Positions 11,001 through 24,147 are shown, counted from the stretch's first letter. The stretch: DNA of 64,000 bases from Gyrodactylus bullatarudis (GCA_012064415.1 SSNU01000333.1:78415-142414); one strand, 5' to 3'. Numbers and translations: made by a program. Notes: generated by a model not told the origin, from the sequence alone.

Positions 11001-14000
11001 GACTATTCTTTTCATACTTGAATGAAATATAAATTATTCCCCATTAAGTTATAATGTAGGGATTTTTTTTCAAAATCATGATAAATTATCCCTGAACTAA
11101 TGATGATGATACGCAGTCGTAGGAATATCGAGGGAAAACGTGTCAGGAAGCAGGAATAGATTGCATAAAATTCATTGGTTCTTTTCTGTCTACTCTAAAT
11201 AATATATTCATTCTGAAATATATATCTCCCATTCGAGAATACATCTTACATCTACGCAAATAAACAACTCTACTTAGAGGAGCATCTAATCTATCCACAT
11301 AATGGCAAGAAAAAAAAATTTTTTTCCTACGATATCGAGAAATCAATTCAACACTCCTCATATTCTTCTTATTATTATTATTAGTAGTACGTACAGATTG
11401 AGATTTTATGTAGCAGACTCTTTTGATTTGTCAGTCCATGAGAGAGAGTGAGAGAGAGAGAGGAGAACAGAAAAAGATCAATTTCCGATTCATATCTGTG
11501 CATACATTTAGATATAGCTTTTTAAACTCATATTAGTTAGTAAAAAGGTTATGTTGTACAATGAGTAATGGGACACAAACTGTACCAGAATTTTTATAAT
11601 ATTGACTATTTTTTGCTAATTTCAGTCACCTCAGTTACAGATTACTGTTTCCATCTTGAATGGATGAAAAATCGGGATTTGCTCAACCTACTGAAATGTA
11701 ATTTGAAAATGAATCTGTGAAGAAAAGTCTGCCTAACTAATATACTAATAAACTTTACTAGGATATCTATAGTAACGTTGAATCGAATGTTAAACTTTTT
11801 TCAAGGCTACCTAAAAATTAGTTTAATAACTTATTATTCGGCAAGCAAAAAGTATGATGTGGCAAACAACAATAATAGAATACTTTAATTAACTAAACTT
11901 TGTAATACAGGTAAAAGCTTTGTAATGTGACGAGAGTTGTGTGAATTTTGCAAGTAGACGTACCATTTCTACCCCAAATCTCATGTATAATTATAATAGA
12001 CCAATAGAAATTGAGTATTTGTTGACCAATCAGAATCGAGCAACATTCCTCCTACAAAATTCTCAACCTTGTGTAAATTAGCGTCAGGCTCCTAGTTTCT
12101 GCGTTGAGAATACAAATTGTTCTGCCTCATTGGTTTGATTAAACTTTGCGATCAGATAAATTCTGATCTATCTCATGTACAATACTAGGACTCTTTTTAT
12201 CTTTCCTTTACCAGCTGTAATAAACAGGAAATTCTCCTTTTTTCCCGGTTCACTCTGTTTGTATTGACTGGGTGAAATTGAAATTATCGAGTTGAGGTTT
12301 CCATTTATTCACATACCTTCTGATATTAGGATATTTTTTTTTGTCAATAATAGATTGATACAATCATGAATGATTTCGGCCTCGTCTGCATATCCAGAAT
12401 GGAAACCGATCCGGTTACTTTTATCAAGGAGTCGGAATTATCAAAATACGAGGTATGTCTAGAAAGAATTTACATCAAGGTTTGTTCCTCATTTATTCCC
12501 TTTAGCAAAATATAATTCTAGCCAGTGAATTGTGTCAAAACGGCCTTAGCGCCACAGTTGTCCGAAGAGCCTTAGCTAAAGGTTTATCTGTTCGATATTT
12601 TGTGCCTGATGCAGCCCTCGATGAGATATATGCCTCTGGCCTCTATGGCGCAAAGAATAGAGAAGAATTAAATTTGCCAGATATTGAGGAGCTATCAAAG
12701 GCTCTCAATAAGAATTCAATCATGGCCAACAATTCTGATATAAATAATAGGTAAATAGGTATTTTCAATCATGCATAAATCATTTTGGGGTTAGATTTAA
12801 AAAAATTAACTCCAAGATACTTAAAACCAATCAGATTTCTTCTCAACGATTTCCAATACATGTATCTGGCATATTCTCATAAATAACATTGTTTTTTCTA
12901 AGGACTCCAGAATCATATTTATTTAAATATTTCCCCTGTTTCCTAGACTTTATTCAAGTCTATAATATGATCTGGATTTGGTTGTAACATTTCTTTTATA
13001 ATATTATTAGACGTTGAAGTTTATGGATGTAAGTAAAATTTAGAAAACAAAGCCATGCTTGATTCACGATTCAATTGGTTATTATCTCTTGCGAACAGAA
13101 AGAATTTCATTTCATATAATAAACAACACATCTTCTATAATCTCTCGATCTATAACAATGTCAAATAAAGAATTTTTTTTTCTGACACAAACATTGTCTT
13201 TGTATTATCAAAATTCCAGTCTTCCATATGCTGCACCTCAGAACAGTGTTCTTTGGACTTTGAATTTATTCTCATCATTATTTTAAAGTTCTTGAAAGTA
13301 ACAAAAAGTAAGCTGGAGTAAATTTCTAGATTGATATCTTAACTTGCTGATTATGTGATTGATAAAATTATAAATCTGCCAACTCCCTTAATTCTCACTT
13401 GATTCATTAACTCCCTTTGTCTATAGAGTTTAGGCCGATTAAATTTAATTTCAATCCTTCATTATAGTTTACTCTAATAATGTGTAAGAATCAAGACCAC
13501 CAAAGCCAGGATTCGATATGAAGCTGAATGAGTTTCAAAATAATTGACTCTCCTTAGACGCTTGCTGATTTAATCTCTAACATCTTGGTCCGAGTAGAAA
13601 CATCATGTCTTTTCTCGACTTTGTTCTTTTTCTCGTAGTGAAATTCATTGATGAAATGTCGGTACTACGCATATGAAAATTGTTTTAAACTCAAATGTAG
13701 ATTCCCTTCAAGTTGAGTGTTTTTTTTATCTATAAATAAACATAAAACCAGTTAGTTTATCTTTTGTTTTTTAAGTGACATTGAGTGATTTGAGTAGTAG
13801 ATTAATATTTCCATTTTGAAATGCATTTGAAATGTGTGAGAATATACGATATGTTCGAATGTGATTACACTAAATGCAAGAGTCAAACGGAGTCTAGAAA
13901 CTATGGTCTATCGATATCTCTCTTGAATGCCTGCCAATCAATTATCCAAATTATTCACACTGAAGAGGACAGGAAACAATTTGTGGACAAGGCAACATTG

Positions 14001-17000
14001 TATTGATTAAAATTTGCATTTTCCCAAAGTAAAAACAGTACATTTCTCTTGAGTATACAATAGACTGGTAGGAGGAAGAATTACTATTTCATTCTTTTGT
14101 TAAAAAATTTAATTTATCTCATTCGAGTTTTGTTATTAACCACTTGTTGTGTTAACTTTCTAATCTTTACATTACATGATTAATTTGATTGAAATACATT
14201 CAACATTGAAAAGCAAAAATAATCCTATACTCAACTTCCGGTTGAGGATCATTAATAATATCACGAACAAGAATGATTTCTCTATTTAATTTAAATTTTT
14301 TTCATCCAGACACTTTGACGAAATCCTTGTGCAGAATATTGATTTATCCTGCATGACTCGTAGGAAGGAAATACTTCTCAAGACCAATTCGGGTAGTAAT
14401 ATTTGTATTCCACTCACAATACAGATAGGATCTACCAATGACCGGACACATGTATCCTCAAAGTCTGTTCAGACACGTCTAACAGCCTTGCCACACCAGC
14501 AGGCACCTCTAGTCTTGACTCGTATGCCTAATAGAAATGAGAACAATCAGCCCTCCAATGACATGAAAGATTCGAATAATAAAAGGTTTGCATATAATAT
14601 TGATAAGATTACTAGGGCCTCAAAAATATAACCTTCAGGACTTGAGAATTTTTAAACTACTCATGAGTATCTAAAACATAAGTTATTAGAGAATTAATCT
14701 AATCGATTCAAGTATACTGATTGTTGGTATTCGATGAACATGATTGGTTGACGTTGATTCACACAGTACCTACAGTGTATGGGTACCCTACCAACTCGCA
14801 ACCATGGGATCAAAGCATGCCATTATTGGAATTCCGAGTTTTTATATTTAGATGAAAATAGACCCATATAAGACTTTAAAAGTTGATTTAGATCAAGAAA
14901 AATTAGTTATTTTAGCAACTTCTAATTCCTTGAATGAAACAGTCTCTTAGAAAAAATAGACTTTATAAAACGTTTTGAGGCCCAACTAATGATTACTCTA
15001 TCCAAATTGATTTATTTAAAAATGATTATTTAGCTACATTGAAGACCTTGATGAGAGTTCATTATTGAAGAATATGGATCAGAATACACAGCATCATGTT
15101 TCGGCAATCCTGCCCTTGGTACGTCAGTGTCACAAGTGTGGATCTCAAAAAGTCCGTTTGATCCTTGTTGAGAGACCTCATTTGTCAGATCAAAAGTCTA
15201 TGCCGACTATTGAGATGAAACATAATGAACAACAATCAGCTCCCTGTATGCAACCAGTCTCTGTTCAAACTGAGGATAGAACAATACTCAAGAAATGCTC
15301 AAATAAGAAAACTCAATATCCTGTTAGTCTCCAACTGCATGAGTCTATAATTATACTATTTATTATCTTTATTTTTATTCTCCCATTTAGTCACTAAAAA
15401 CTAAAAAGTCCCTTGAAAAGGATTTCGAAGGTGACATCCAGCATATGGAAAAAAGTCAATCCTTGATTGAAGAGGGGGCAAAATCTTCACCCCCACTTAT
15501 TAAACGTGATGAGAGCTTGAAAGATTTCAAGTCTCGTCGGCCCCCACCTCCAATACCGATGCTCTCCCCGGAAAAAAGTATCAACTCAATTGAAGAGGCT
15601 GAAAAGTATCCAGAAACTTACAAAGATCCCGGTCCGGATGAACGTGAGCCTCCTAGGCAAGAAACCCTGGACTCTCTTATCTCTCCCGCTTCCATTTATG
15701 CTCTCATCTCACCAAATAATAAGCGAACCAGTCAAGATAAACCTGTAAAGAATACTGTTCAAGATGAGATTGTCTCGATAGAGTCACCACAAAATAATTT
15801 GCTCACTGATCCCTTTGACAACAACAATCAGGTTGGTGATAGAAAGAAAATGTGCAAGCATAAAAGGCATCATTTCCACTCGAAGCGTGAGAATACAATC
15901 CAGTCGAATGAATTTGTTGAGGGAACGAAAATTCCCTCACACGAGGAAAAGAGGTATGCCTTGCTTGATGATTAGACACTCGTCAAGTCAAATTTGAAAA
16001 GCACATTTTAAAATTTCCATTTAATTTTTTATTAAGATCTAAGTCATAATATCTTGTTTTGATCAACAATTTTAGTCAATTTTGATCAATTATAATTTTA
16101 CTTTAAAAGGGAAGACAGTGAGTAAAGAAAGCTTTAAGGACAATAATTTTGAATTTAATTCAATGCTTTATTTCAATAAAGTCATAAATATTACCTCAGA
16201 AGGCTTAAAATACTTAATATCATAGTGTACTAAAACTTCATCTTCAAAATAATACATTTTCAAGGCTTTATAACTCTGAACACCGATGCCATAATAGAAA
16301 AAAAATTATTGGTTTTCAGAACAGAGGGAATAGGCATTTTGATACTTGATTTGAGGCCCTACTTACCACATTTCGTTTATTAATTCTCTTTCTATATCTA
16401 CACAGCTTCAATCGAGACAACAGTGAAGAATTGGCTGATAGAAAGTACAAGTCACTGGATAAATGCTCCAAACATAGGTGAGTCTCTTCTTGTCTCTTTG
16501 GCAATTATTTATTCTGGGAATTTTTCCATCCACTCTTGAGTTTCTTTTGTTCCTCTCTTCCTTTGGTCTATGGCAATCTTTTATTTTGATAAATCAATTC
16601 ATCCATCTCTATATAAATGAGCTTTTACAATAAATTTTAAAAAGAAATTTAGATAAATTTTGTTATTATGTAAATTAGTTATGTCTGTCTGTCTGTCTGT
16701 CTACATATTAGGCCATACTAACCAAGTTTTCTGTATTATGATGGATTCCCCTCTAATTTGGCACTCTTATTTTATTAATAATCAAGAATAAACCGTCATC
16801 AAATGAAATAGAGACAAAGGGAATCGAAAAGGGGCTTCTTCATTCCCGATTTTTATTCAAAATTTACCATTTCTTTCTAATATCATCATAAAACATGTGA
16901 TTATTGAATTGCTCATCAGGTCGAAATAATAAGATGGTTCATTTAGATCATAAAATTCTGAAATGCCGTGTTTTTGCCGTTCTTGATAAGGATCAAGACG

Positions 17001-20000
17001 TAAATTATTTCTAACTTTTAGGAATTTTAGTGTGAACTAAAAATACCTAAATAAGACCTGAAATCTACACACTGAAACGTTACCAAATTTTCAGAATCTC
17101 GTTATTTCGACCTTTCATTATAAACTATCAGAATTTCCTCATTCTAATGAACTATTCATTAAGAGGATTTAGAAGACGAGTGAATATTAAGTTATAAAGC
17201 TTATATTTCACCGGTTCTCATCAGACTATTACACCGGCTAGATATTTTGAAAAATCGAAATCCTCTGATTGGTTCTTTAATTTGGAGTACTGAAGGAAAG
17301 AGATAGGGTTGATGGCTTGTAACCATGATCATTGCTTTCTTTTTTTGTCAGAATTTCAATGGGTGTCTAGTTTTTGCTAGACTGTGTTATTCTTGAGTTC
17401 TTAGTTAGTTGCAAGAAAGATTCAATTTCTTGACATGTCTGTATTCCTTCTAGCCTTGATCAAAAGAGTCTGTCGAAAAAGTCTCATTCTCACCAGCAAC
17501 ATCACCAACACCACCATCATCATCATAGTCACCAACATCAACAGTTAGAACAGAGCCATCACAAGAGGAGAAGCCATCCAGATGACAATGGCGATGGCTT
17601 AATGAAGGAATTAGAAATGCGCCAGAGTCGGACCCTTCCAAAGAGTTCTCGTTCCCAGATTCTTCCCATGGAAGATGCCACCTCCACCCAAAGTACAATC
17701 AAGAAAATCTTTGATGGTTCAATATTCATTCAGGGCCGGGGTAGGTCAATGCCTTCAGTCTCTTCAAGACATGCAAGGGGTAAGTTTTCAGAGATTTCTA
17801 AAGGATTCAAACCCAATAATACTACTAGCTAGACTATATACAGAGTTGGGAAAATGGTATTCGCTTTCAGACTTGCTTTTATCAATAAAATGATTTATCC
17901 GAATTATCTACCTAATCTATCAAGTTGGCAGTTGCATGCCTCTCCCTCCCAACTGTATCGATCACACACACACACGCACATAAATATTCACCTTCTATAG
18001 CTGGATTACATTTGCAGAATTGTTGAAATAAACTACGCATATTTCCCATTAATTACACTAACATTAACACTAACATGAGGAACTGTTTTTATTTCCAATT
18101 TATCAAATTTTTGCATTCTTTCACGAAAACTACAATTAGACTCACTACGTCGCTCATCATTGCATCCTTAGTTTGAGGCTAGAGAAAAATGCTCAGTTTT
18201 TTTTCTGTATATTCTGGGAAAAAATTTCTCGTTAAAACTTTGAACCCTGTGTCAGTATCTCTTTTAGAACCTGATTAAGCATTTCGAGGCCCTAATGATG
18301 ATAAAAACCAAATTTTTAGTTTTTACTTTAGTCCTTTTTTGTTAGAAAATTATTTATTGGTAAAAAAAATCTGTTCAAGAATATAGGTCATCATGATTTC
18401 ATAAAAAAGCTAGTTTTCCTTGATTCAATTAATGTAAATGAAATTAAAATTGTTGATAAATCTGAAAATGTGAAGGATCAATAATAGTCTATGATTGAAA
18501 TTAACATTAAAGGTCTGAAAAGCAATTTAGATGAACATTCATCGGATTCTATAATGTAGAAGAATAATCAATTTTGGATTTAACGTCCCATAAATTGTCA
18601 TATTCATGGACTATATGATATTGTTTGGACCGCATAAATGACTGGGAATTTCTTACTTTTTAATAATCGCCCTCTATATAGGGAGAACTTCACGAAAGTG
18701 ATATTTTCAATACAGCAGAAAAGGAATCTTGTCTCTGGTTTTATACTCTTATTGTACTTACTGGTTGGAGGATAATTTGATTTGATTACAGCATACTCTC
18801 TCTCTCTGTTTTATCCGCATCGTCCACATTCACAATGCTGAGATGATGAGATACTTTTCTGTCTCTCTCGCTGTCTATTCAGTTCTCTTTCTCTGTCTCT
18901 CTGTGTGTAGGAATAGGAGACTTTTATCTGGTGAAAAGTTTTCTTTGAAATTACCGAAAATCTTTCTCCTACCATAGAATGCAGACTATCCGAATTTCGT
19001 TTGTATTAGCTTCCTAGCAAGAGTATTATTATTATTATCAACTTCTACTCTCGAGAAGAATCTTTTTTCATAGGCAGGCATATCAGGATGATAACCATAT
19101 TATTCTAGTCCGGTTATCCTAGACTTTTCTCATTCATGTTGAATTAATTTGTCTTCTTCAACTTTTAAGGAGAAGGCATCCCAGGGAATGATGGACCTAG
19201 CAGACAGACCACTTTAACTGATGATTCTTTAACCGAACTGCTGAAGGAGTACGATGAAGGGGAACTTCTCAAATCCCTCGGAACTCCATCACGACATCAG
19301 TTGAGGAACGAGCAGAAACGACAAATGAGTTCTGGCCATCGATCCCAGATGAAACACCAATGTCTCAAAGGTCAACAGGTTATGAATTCTGATGAAGAGA
19401 ACATCATCCTTAGTCCCAGGGATCAACAGAAATTATTTGGATCAATGCTTAAAGGTTATGGAAAACATAGTACCGAATGTAGAAATAATCCTGATGTTAG
19501 CCATCATAGTCGACATGAAAAGAGGCTACATCAAAAGTATATTCAACACCAAAATCAATGGGTTTCACCAAAACTGCCTACTGGGAGAGATTCCTCTTTG
19601 GCAGGTGTTGATTCTGACTTTTCCTTCCTGAGTGAAAAAGATAATGCCTACTTGAAGTGAGTTCTGACTTTCACCTTGGAGTCCACTAATTCTACACAAG
19701 AGCCTTAGATTGCTTATAAGTAATTACTAATTACTATAGAGTAGAGAGAATTTTTCAAAATAATACTTGGAATTGATAATTCTATCAGAAAACTTATTAC
19801 TAATACGAGGTTAAAATTTCACCATACCTTATTGTACAGCATAAATTTTATTGGATTTTTCTAAAAATGCATTAATAAGGGTAGATTTAATTGGGATTGT
19901 ATTACCAACCTTTTCTACCAGGCTATCGTCATCTGAACAACCTTAAATATACACCTAGAAACAAAAGTTTCCTTATCGCATAGTTTTATGGGAAAAAGTA

Positions 20001-20521
20001 TTTTGTCTTCTGAGAAAGATCTCTCACTCTATTGAAACGTTGCCTTTGAAAGTATGCTATATTAATTAATTTGATAAATGTTGGGAAAACTCAAATCTTT
20101 GGGGTAAAAAAATCAGATTAATTCAGTTTGACAAGTCAGCTATTCTGGAAATGAATAAAAATTGCGAAAGAATATTATTTCCTTTGGATTTTTCCACAGT
20201 TCAGAGAATGAAATGTTTTTGAAATCTGAATTGAATTTTAACCAATTTCATGAATAAATTTTATCCAGATCTAGCGATAGCAAGTCAAAGAGCAGAAAAA
20301 CACCCAATAAGAACTCATTCCAAGACTCTTTTGTACCAGAATCCATGTCTGGTTACAAATGCTCAAGGCACCAAGCTCAACATGACGGTCATTTGAAAAA
20401 GTCTAAAAAATCTATAGACGAACAGTTTCAAATGAGCAATGAGGAATACCTTAAACGATATCCAACAACAAAGCAATATTCAAAGTCTTCGAAAAAATCA
20501 ACTTCTCGAGCTAGAATTTAA
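8099..20521 (+). CDS. NMNAT: NMN adenylyltransferase (NMNAT) with very long disordered extensions
   Basis: NMNAT makes NAD from NMN and ATP. Thirteen exons join in phase: 8099-8418, about 8835-9319, 9775-10344, 10411-10577, 12354-12452, 12506-12750, 14310-14585, 15034-15322, 15391-15953, 16406-16477, 17454-17779, 19170-19656 and 20269-20521 (about 1,383 aa; usual NMNATs are about 280-310). Catalytic elements are present: GSFNPVTMMHMR, SPVSDGYKKAGL, DDWESSQETWTPTR, LVGGGDFLESM, then LSATVVRRAL and VRYFVPD. The enzyme core (roughly residues 245-605) is split by a Ser/Thr-rich insert with CNCFC. It is preceded by a Ser-rich and a Cys-rich stretch (CCACCRCC) and followed by about 780 residues of Ser/Lys/Gln/His-rich tail, including a His tract at about 17515-17545. 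Exon 2's acceptor may be 8835, 8847 or 8880 (all in phase). The start codon is unresolved: no upstream coding exon fits, and the first in-frame ATG in exon 1 is near 8203. Confidence 0.85.
10578..12353 (+). other. NMNAT intron with a dispersed repeat and paired CCAAT boxes
   Basis: This is a 1.8-kb intron inside the NMNAT core. About 11596-11700 resembles 54605-54770 in the OSBPL intron, so both are probably copies of one interspersed repeat. A GA-rich microsatellite lies near 11440-11465. CCAAT boxes occur at 12001 and 12026 (25 bp apart). No exon was found. Confidence 0.45.
12751..14309 (+). other. NMNAT intron, nothing assigned
   Basis: 1.6-kb intron. A 61-codon plus-strand frame at 13821-14006 has fairly ordinary amino-acid composition but no splice sites that would put it in phase with the flanking exons. 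I see nothing else. Confidence 0.35.
16478..17453 (+). repeat. NMNAT intron with a TCTG microsatellite
   Basis: The intron holds a short (TCTG)n run at about 16683-16702. No other feature is evident. Confidence 0.5.
17780..19169 (+). other. NMNAT intron with simple repeats
   Basis: The intron contains a CA run (about 17967-17980), CT-rich runs (about 18800-18905) and no recognisable exon. Confidence 0.4.
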
Positions 20522-21197
20522 ATTTGTAGCAGGACTGTTACAACACAGGATAGTTGAACATTTATCCTGTAATTATTCTCCTTCAACTTATCTTATTAGT
20601 GACGTATAATATTAATAGAAAAAAAAAGATAACTACTAAACTGAATACATATAGTATTAGATACATATGGGCCCTTGTAATAAAGAAGGTGCATAGTACA
20701 ATAGACAATTTAACTTTTATTATAGATTCCATCATTCAATTATTCAGCATCATCATTTTCAAGCACCAGAGGGATAAAATCAGATTTAGGATTTAATCAA
20801 TTATACTAATCAAGAGAATCATTATTTTGTTGTCATTGTTTATTTTTCTCCTTAATTTGTTGATGAGTAGAATAAATTTATCTTGAAAATTATATTTAAT
20901 TGCTTTCATTTCCTGGTGATTTTTTTCTAATAGTATGAGATAATAGTATTTCTAAGATATTTAAAATAGAATGTTATAGAATAATACTATAATATTATCA
21001 TAGTGAGATGTATTTATAATTTTTATATACCCTTGTTGCACAATTGAAACTCAGTGCAAAAAACTGGATAAATATTTCAAATTTGAAAATATAAACTTAA
21101 ACTTATCAAAACAAGCTATCATCCACCTTGTTACAGTTTTAATTCATCAAAATATCTATTTTGATTTGGAAACAATTTTGAAAAATAAATCAGGAAA
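20522..21197. other. Intergenic, NMNAT 3' end to claudin-like gene
   Basis: This presumably holds the NMNAT 3' UTR and the promoter of the next gene. It is very AT-rich. No gene, structured RNA or repeat was recognised. Confidence 0.4.
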
Positions 21198-22093
21198 ATG
21201 GAAAAGTCAGATGTCATTACTCAGATGTATCTTCCCTTTTATGCGGCATTCGCAAGCAGTGTTGTTGGATTTATGTTTTTTCTTTTCGGATTTTCAGCTC
21301 CATATTGGCTAGAGACATATGCATTAGTCAATGATAGTTTTCTCCATATGGGGCTTTGGTCTGTTTGTTTTGATGATTTCGTTCATTGGAAAGATCTAAA
21401 TCGAAATGTACTTAAAGGCTGTTATTGGATGTTTGATAGATACTTTTTCCAGATTGGTATTTGGTATTGGGTAAATCCCTATTGGTTTGTAGGAGTACAA
21501 GTGTTGTGTACAATCGCCTTCATCTCAGAGATTGCTTGTATTATTATATTAATTTTATACTTTTTATTGTATGGACAACCAGCAGCAGAATCAAGTATCG
21601 CGTGTGGAATTCAAGTAAGTATTTCTAATCTAATTTGTCTTAGTTTTTTGTTGCCATTTTGATCACCATTAGCACTCTGTTATTTGGTTTTCAATCTCAA
21701 GATCGAGCCTGGCAACCGAGACCAGATCATCAATTTTTATCATGGGCGTTTGGATTCATGTGTTTGGCTGCCCTCTTCTTTTACATTGCAGGATTCTTTC
21801 TTTTATGTGTTGGCTATTCTGACAGAGAAGCCCAAAGCCAAGTGGAATTATTTGAAAATGTATCTCAAGACATGTTTCCAGGTCCCTCGACAATCGCACA
21901 AAGTCAATTTGGTCCAATGGCTTCAGGAATAAATGGTGTCGTAGTCAAGGTTCCAAATAAAGATGGTCAATCAGAAATTCACACGTTAAATCCAAGTATG
22001 CATCGTTTCGGAGATGATATGAGTCATCTGGCAGGCAGTAATATCTATCGAAGTCGAGAGTCAGGCCTGAGTCCTCTAAAATTTCAACATTGA
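21198..22093 (+). CDS. Claudin-like four-span membrane protein
   Basis: Two exons, 21198-21614 and 21644-22093, give 288 aa. The intron (21615-21643) is only 29 nt (GTAAGT...TGTCTTAG); because 29 is not a multiple of three it must be spliced to restore the frame. The result is four hydrophobic segments: near the N-terminus, about residues 95-125, about 140-155 (FFVAILITISTLLFGF) and about 175-195. The first extracellular loop carries the claudin/PMP22/EMP signature (APYW, then GLWSVC, then a second Cys in KGCYW). The C-terminal about 90 residues are cytoplasmic-like and polar. Probable role is in cell junctions or as a membrane-protein partner, by family. A specific orthologue is not clear. 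AATAAA follows at 22108. The gene converges on enolase with about 160 bp between stops. Confidence 0.7.
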
Positions 22094-22256
22094 CAAGATT
22101 TTATCGAAATAAAATTGTTATATTTAATCTATGCATGAGATAATTTAAAACATTAAACGTATTATTTCTGTTCAGGCAATTTAAACTTGAAACTTTTTAT
22201 CACTAAATTTTGAGTATGACTTGATTTTAAGCTCTTCTGTTGTTTGAAATAAATAA

Positions 22257-23552
22257 TTAGGGCTTTCTAAAATTGACGCCTGCATACTTGGCTTGATTGC
22301 CAAGTTCTTCTTCAATTCTCAAAAGCTGGTTGTATTTTGAAAGACGCTCAGATCTGCATGGGGCACCAGTCTTGATTTGACCGGTTCTAAGACCAACGAC
22401 AATATCTGCAATGGTGTTATCTTCAGTTTCTCCTGATCGATGAGAAACCATCACGCCCCAACCATTATCTCTAGAGAGTTTTGCAGCCTCGATTGATTCT
22501 GTGACAGAGCCGATTTGATTAACCTTGAGAAGGAGACAATTGCAAGCTTTTTTATCGATAGCCTCTTGGACACGCTTGGTATTTGTAACTGTCAGGTCAT
22601 CGCCAACAATTTGGATGCCGACAGATGAAGTCAATTTAGTCCAGGCGGTCCAGTCATCTTGGTCATAAGGATCTTCAATTGAGACAATTGGGTGTTGATC
22701 AATCATTTGTTTGTAGATATTGCCGAGGGCGTCACTCGAGATTTTACTTGATTCTTCGGAATTGGGGTTCTTGAAATCTAGATCGTATTTACCGTCCTTA
22801 AAGAATTCAGAGGCAGCGACATCCATGCCGATGGAAATCTTACCAGTATAGCCAGCTTTTTCGATGGCAGTTTTGAGGAGATTGAGACCTTCAAAGTTAT
22901 CCTGGATGTTTGGAGCAAAGCCACCTTCATCACCAACATTACAGGCATCAATTCCGTATTGAGCCTTGATGACAGATTTCAGGTTATGATAGACTTCTGA
23001 TCCCATCTTCATTGCCTCCTTAAATGAACTGGCACCAGTTGGAAGAATCATAAATTCTTGCATAGCTAATTTGTTACCAGCATGACTTCCACCGTTGATG
23101 ACATTGAAAGCGGGGACTGGAAGGATAACCTCGCTGATTCCTCCCAAATCAGCAATATGACGGTACAATGGAACTCCTTTCTCAGCAGCTCCAGCTTTGC
23201 AGACAGCAAGAGAAACCCCAAGGATTGCATTGGCTCCCAACTTTGATTTATTGGGAGTACCATCAAGTTCAATCATGAATTTGTCAATTTTTTCTTGTTC
23301 AACAACATTGAAGTTTGACTCGATGAGCTTGGGTGCAATGATATTCTTGATGTTATCAATGGCTTTAGAGACACCCTTTCCCATGTATTCCTTTCCACCA
23401 TCTCTCAACTCGTTGGCTTCATGGATACCAGTAGAAGCACCGCTAGGAACTGCAGCTCGAAACATTCCCTTGGCAGTGTACAAGTCAACCTCAACAGTTG
23501 GATTGCCTCTGCTATCAAAAATTTGTCTTGCAACTATTTTAATGATTGACAT
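22257..23552 (-). CDS. ENO: Enolase (2-phosphoglycerate dehydratase)
   Basis: Glycolytic enzyme converting 2-phosphoglycerate to phosphoenolpyruvate, a Mg-dependent cytosolic dimer. One uninterrupted exon of 431 aa, the full family length. Landmarks: [15 protein letters not shown] at the N-terminus, SGASTG loop, GDEGGFAPN, Mg-binding Asp/Glu in [21 protein letters not shown] and VGDDLTVTN, catalytic Lys in [10 protein letters not shown], and SHRSGETED. It is fully conserved, so functional. A strong 3' splice site (polypyrimidine then CCAG, next base 23559) sits 7 nt before the ATG, although the gene has no room for its own promoter and donor after UQCRB, whose stop is 129 bp upstream. The acceptor probably receives a trans-spliced leader or a shared upstream exon. 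Confidence 0.97.
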   Translation of the reverse strand: MSIIKIVARQIFDSRGNPTVEVDLYTAKGMFRAAVPSGASTGIHEANELRDGGKEYMGKGVSKAIDNIKNIIAPKLIESNFNVVEQEKIDKFMIELDGTPNKSKLGANAILGVSLAVCKAGAAEKGVPLYRHIADLGGISEVILPVPAFNVINGGSHAGNKLAMQEFMILPTGASSFKEAMKMGSEVYHNLKSVIKAQYGIDACNVGDEGGFAPNIQDNFEGLNLLKTAIEKAGYTGKISIGMDVAASEFFKDGKYDLDFKNPNSEESSKISSDALGNIYKQMIDQHPIVSIEDPYDQDDWTAWTKLTSSVGIQIVGDDLTVTNTKRVQEAIDKKACNCLLLKVNQIGSVTESIEAAKLSRDNGWGVMVSHRSGETEDNTIADIVVGLRTGQIKTGAPCRSERLSKYNQLLRIEEELGNQAKYAGVNFRKP

Positions 23553-23681
23553 CTTTTCTCTGGAAGAAAAAGAAAATGATAATAAAAAGTCAAAAGATTC
23601 TGCACGAGAAAAGAGAGAAAAAAATCTTGATTAAAAACTATCTTTTATTCTGATCAGGGAATAATATTCGAGGAATATTAT

Positions 23682-24062
23682 CTAGCTGTAAACTTGAGGG
23701 TTTGAGTAGTAATCCCAATCACTCTTGTCAGAATTCTCCTTCTTAATCATATCAATGTAGGGTTGAAGGTATGGAACATCATCTTCCATTTTGGTCCATT
23801 CCTCTTTGGGCAAAATTTGTTTATTACCATTGTAGTGGAAGGCTCTGGCAATTCTAAAGTCCATTCTCTCCAACTCTTCTCTAGGGAGTCTTTTGACTGC
23901 TTCCTTGGAAATGTCAGTGTGTTGTTCAATATCATGCTTCAATAGACCGATTGTATTGTAATAGGCGTTATTAAAGTTGAATTTTGATAGAGTGGAGGCC
24001 TTTTGTACGGAGGCTCTATGATTAGCAGCTAAATCAGCGACAGCCTTACGAAATGTTGCCAT
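23682..24062 (-). CDS. UQCRB: Cytochrome b-c1 complex subunit 7 (UQCRB)
   Basis: Small matrix-side subunit of mitochondrial complex III that binds cytochrome b. 126 aa in one coding exon (human about 111), with the family's core YNTIGLLKHD and the C-terminal run RAFHYNGNKQILPKEEW. The start codon at 24062 follows an acceptor (cacctag|CTATG); a donor TTTAAA|GTAAGT at 24147 defines an 83-nt 5'-UTR intron, so the first exon is non-coding and lies within about 90 bp of the divergent ANO10 start. An AATAAA on the minus strand (23649-23644) marks the 3' end, 85 nt before the enolase acceptor. Confidence 0.92.
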   Translation of the reverse strand: MATFRKAVADLAANHRASVQKASTLSKFNFNNAYYNTIGLLKHDIEQHTDISKEAVKRLPREELERMDFRIARAFHYNGNKQILPKEEWTKMEDDVPYLQPYIDMIKKENSDKSDWDYYSNPQVYS

Positions 24063-24147
24063 AGCTAGGTGAGGAATGATAAATTAGAATAGATTTGAAC
24101 GGGAGAAACCTCGTATGCATCACGTAGACTACGACTCGAATACTTAC

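Noticed and set aside
13821..14006. 61-codon frame in an NMNAT intron
   Set aside because: No flanking splice sites in a usable phase and no recognised motif.
16683..16702. TCTG run as a CRISPR or tandem array
   Set aside because: Plain tetranucleotide microsatellite without spacers.
20554..20796. 80-codon plus-strand frame after NMNAT
   Set aside because: Ile/Lys-rich AT-driven frame in the 3' UTR; no support.
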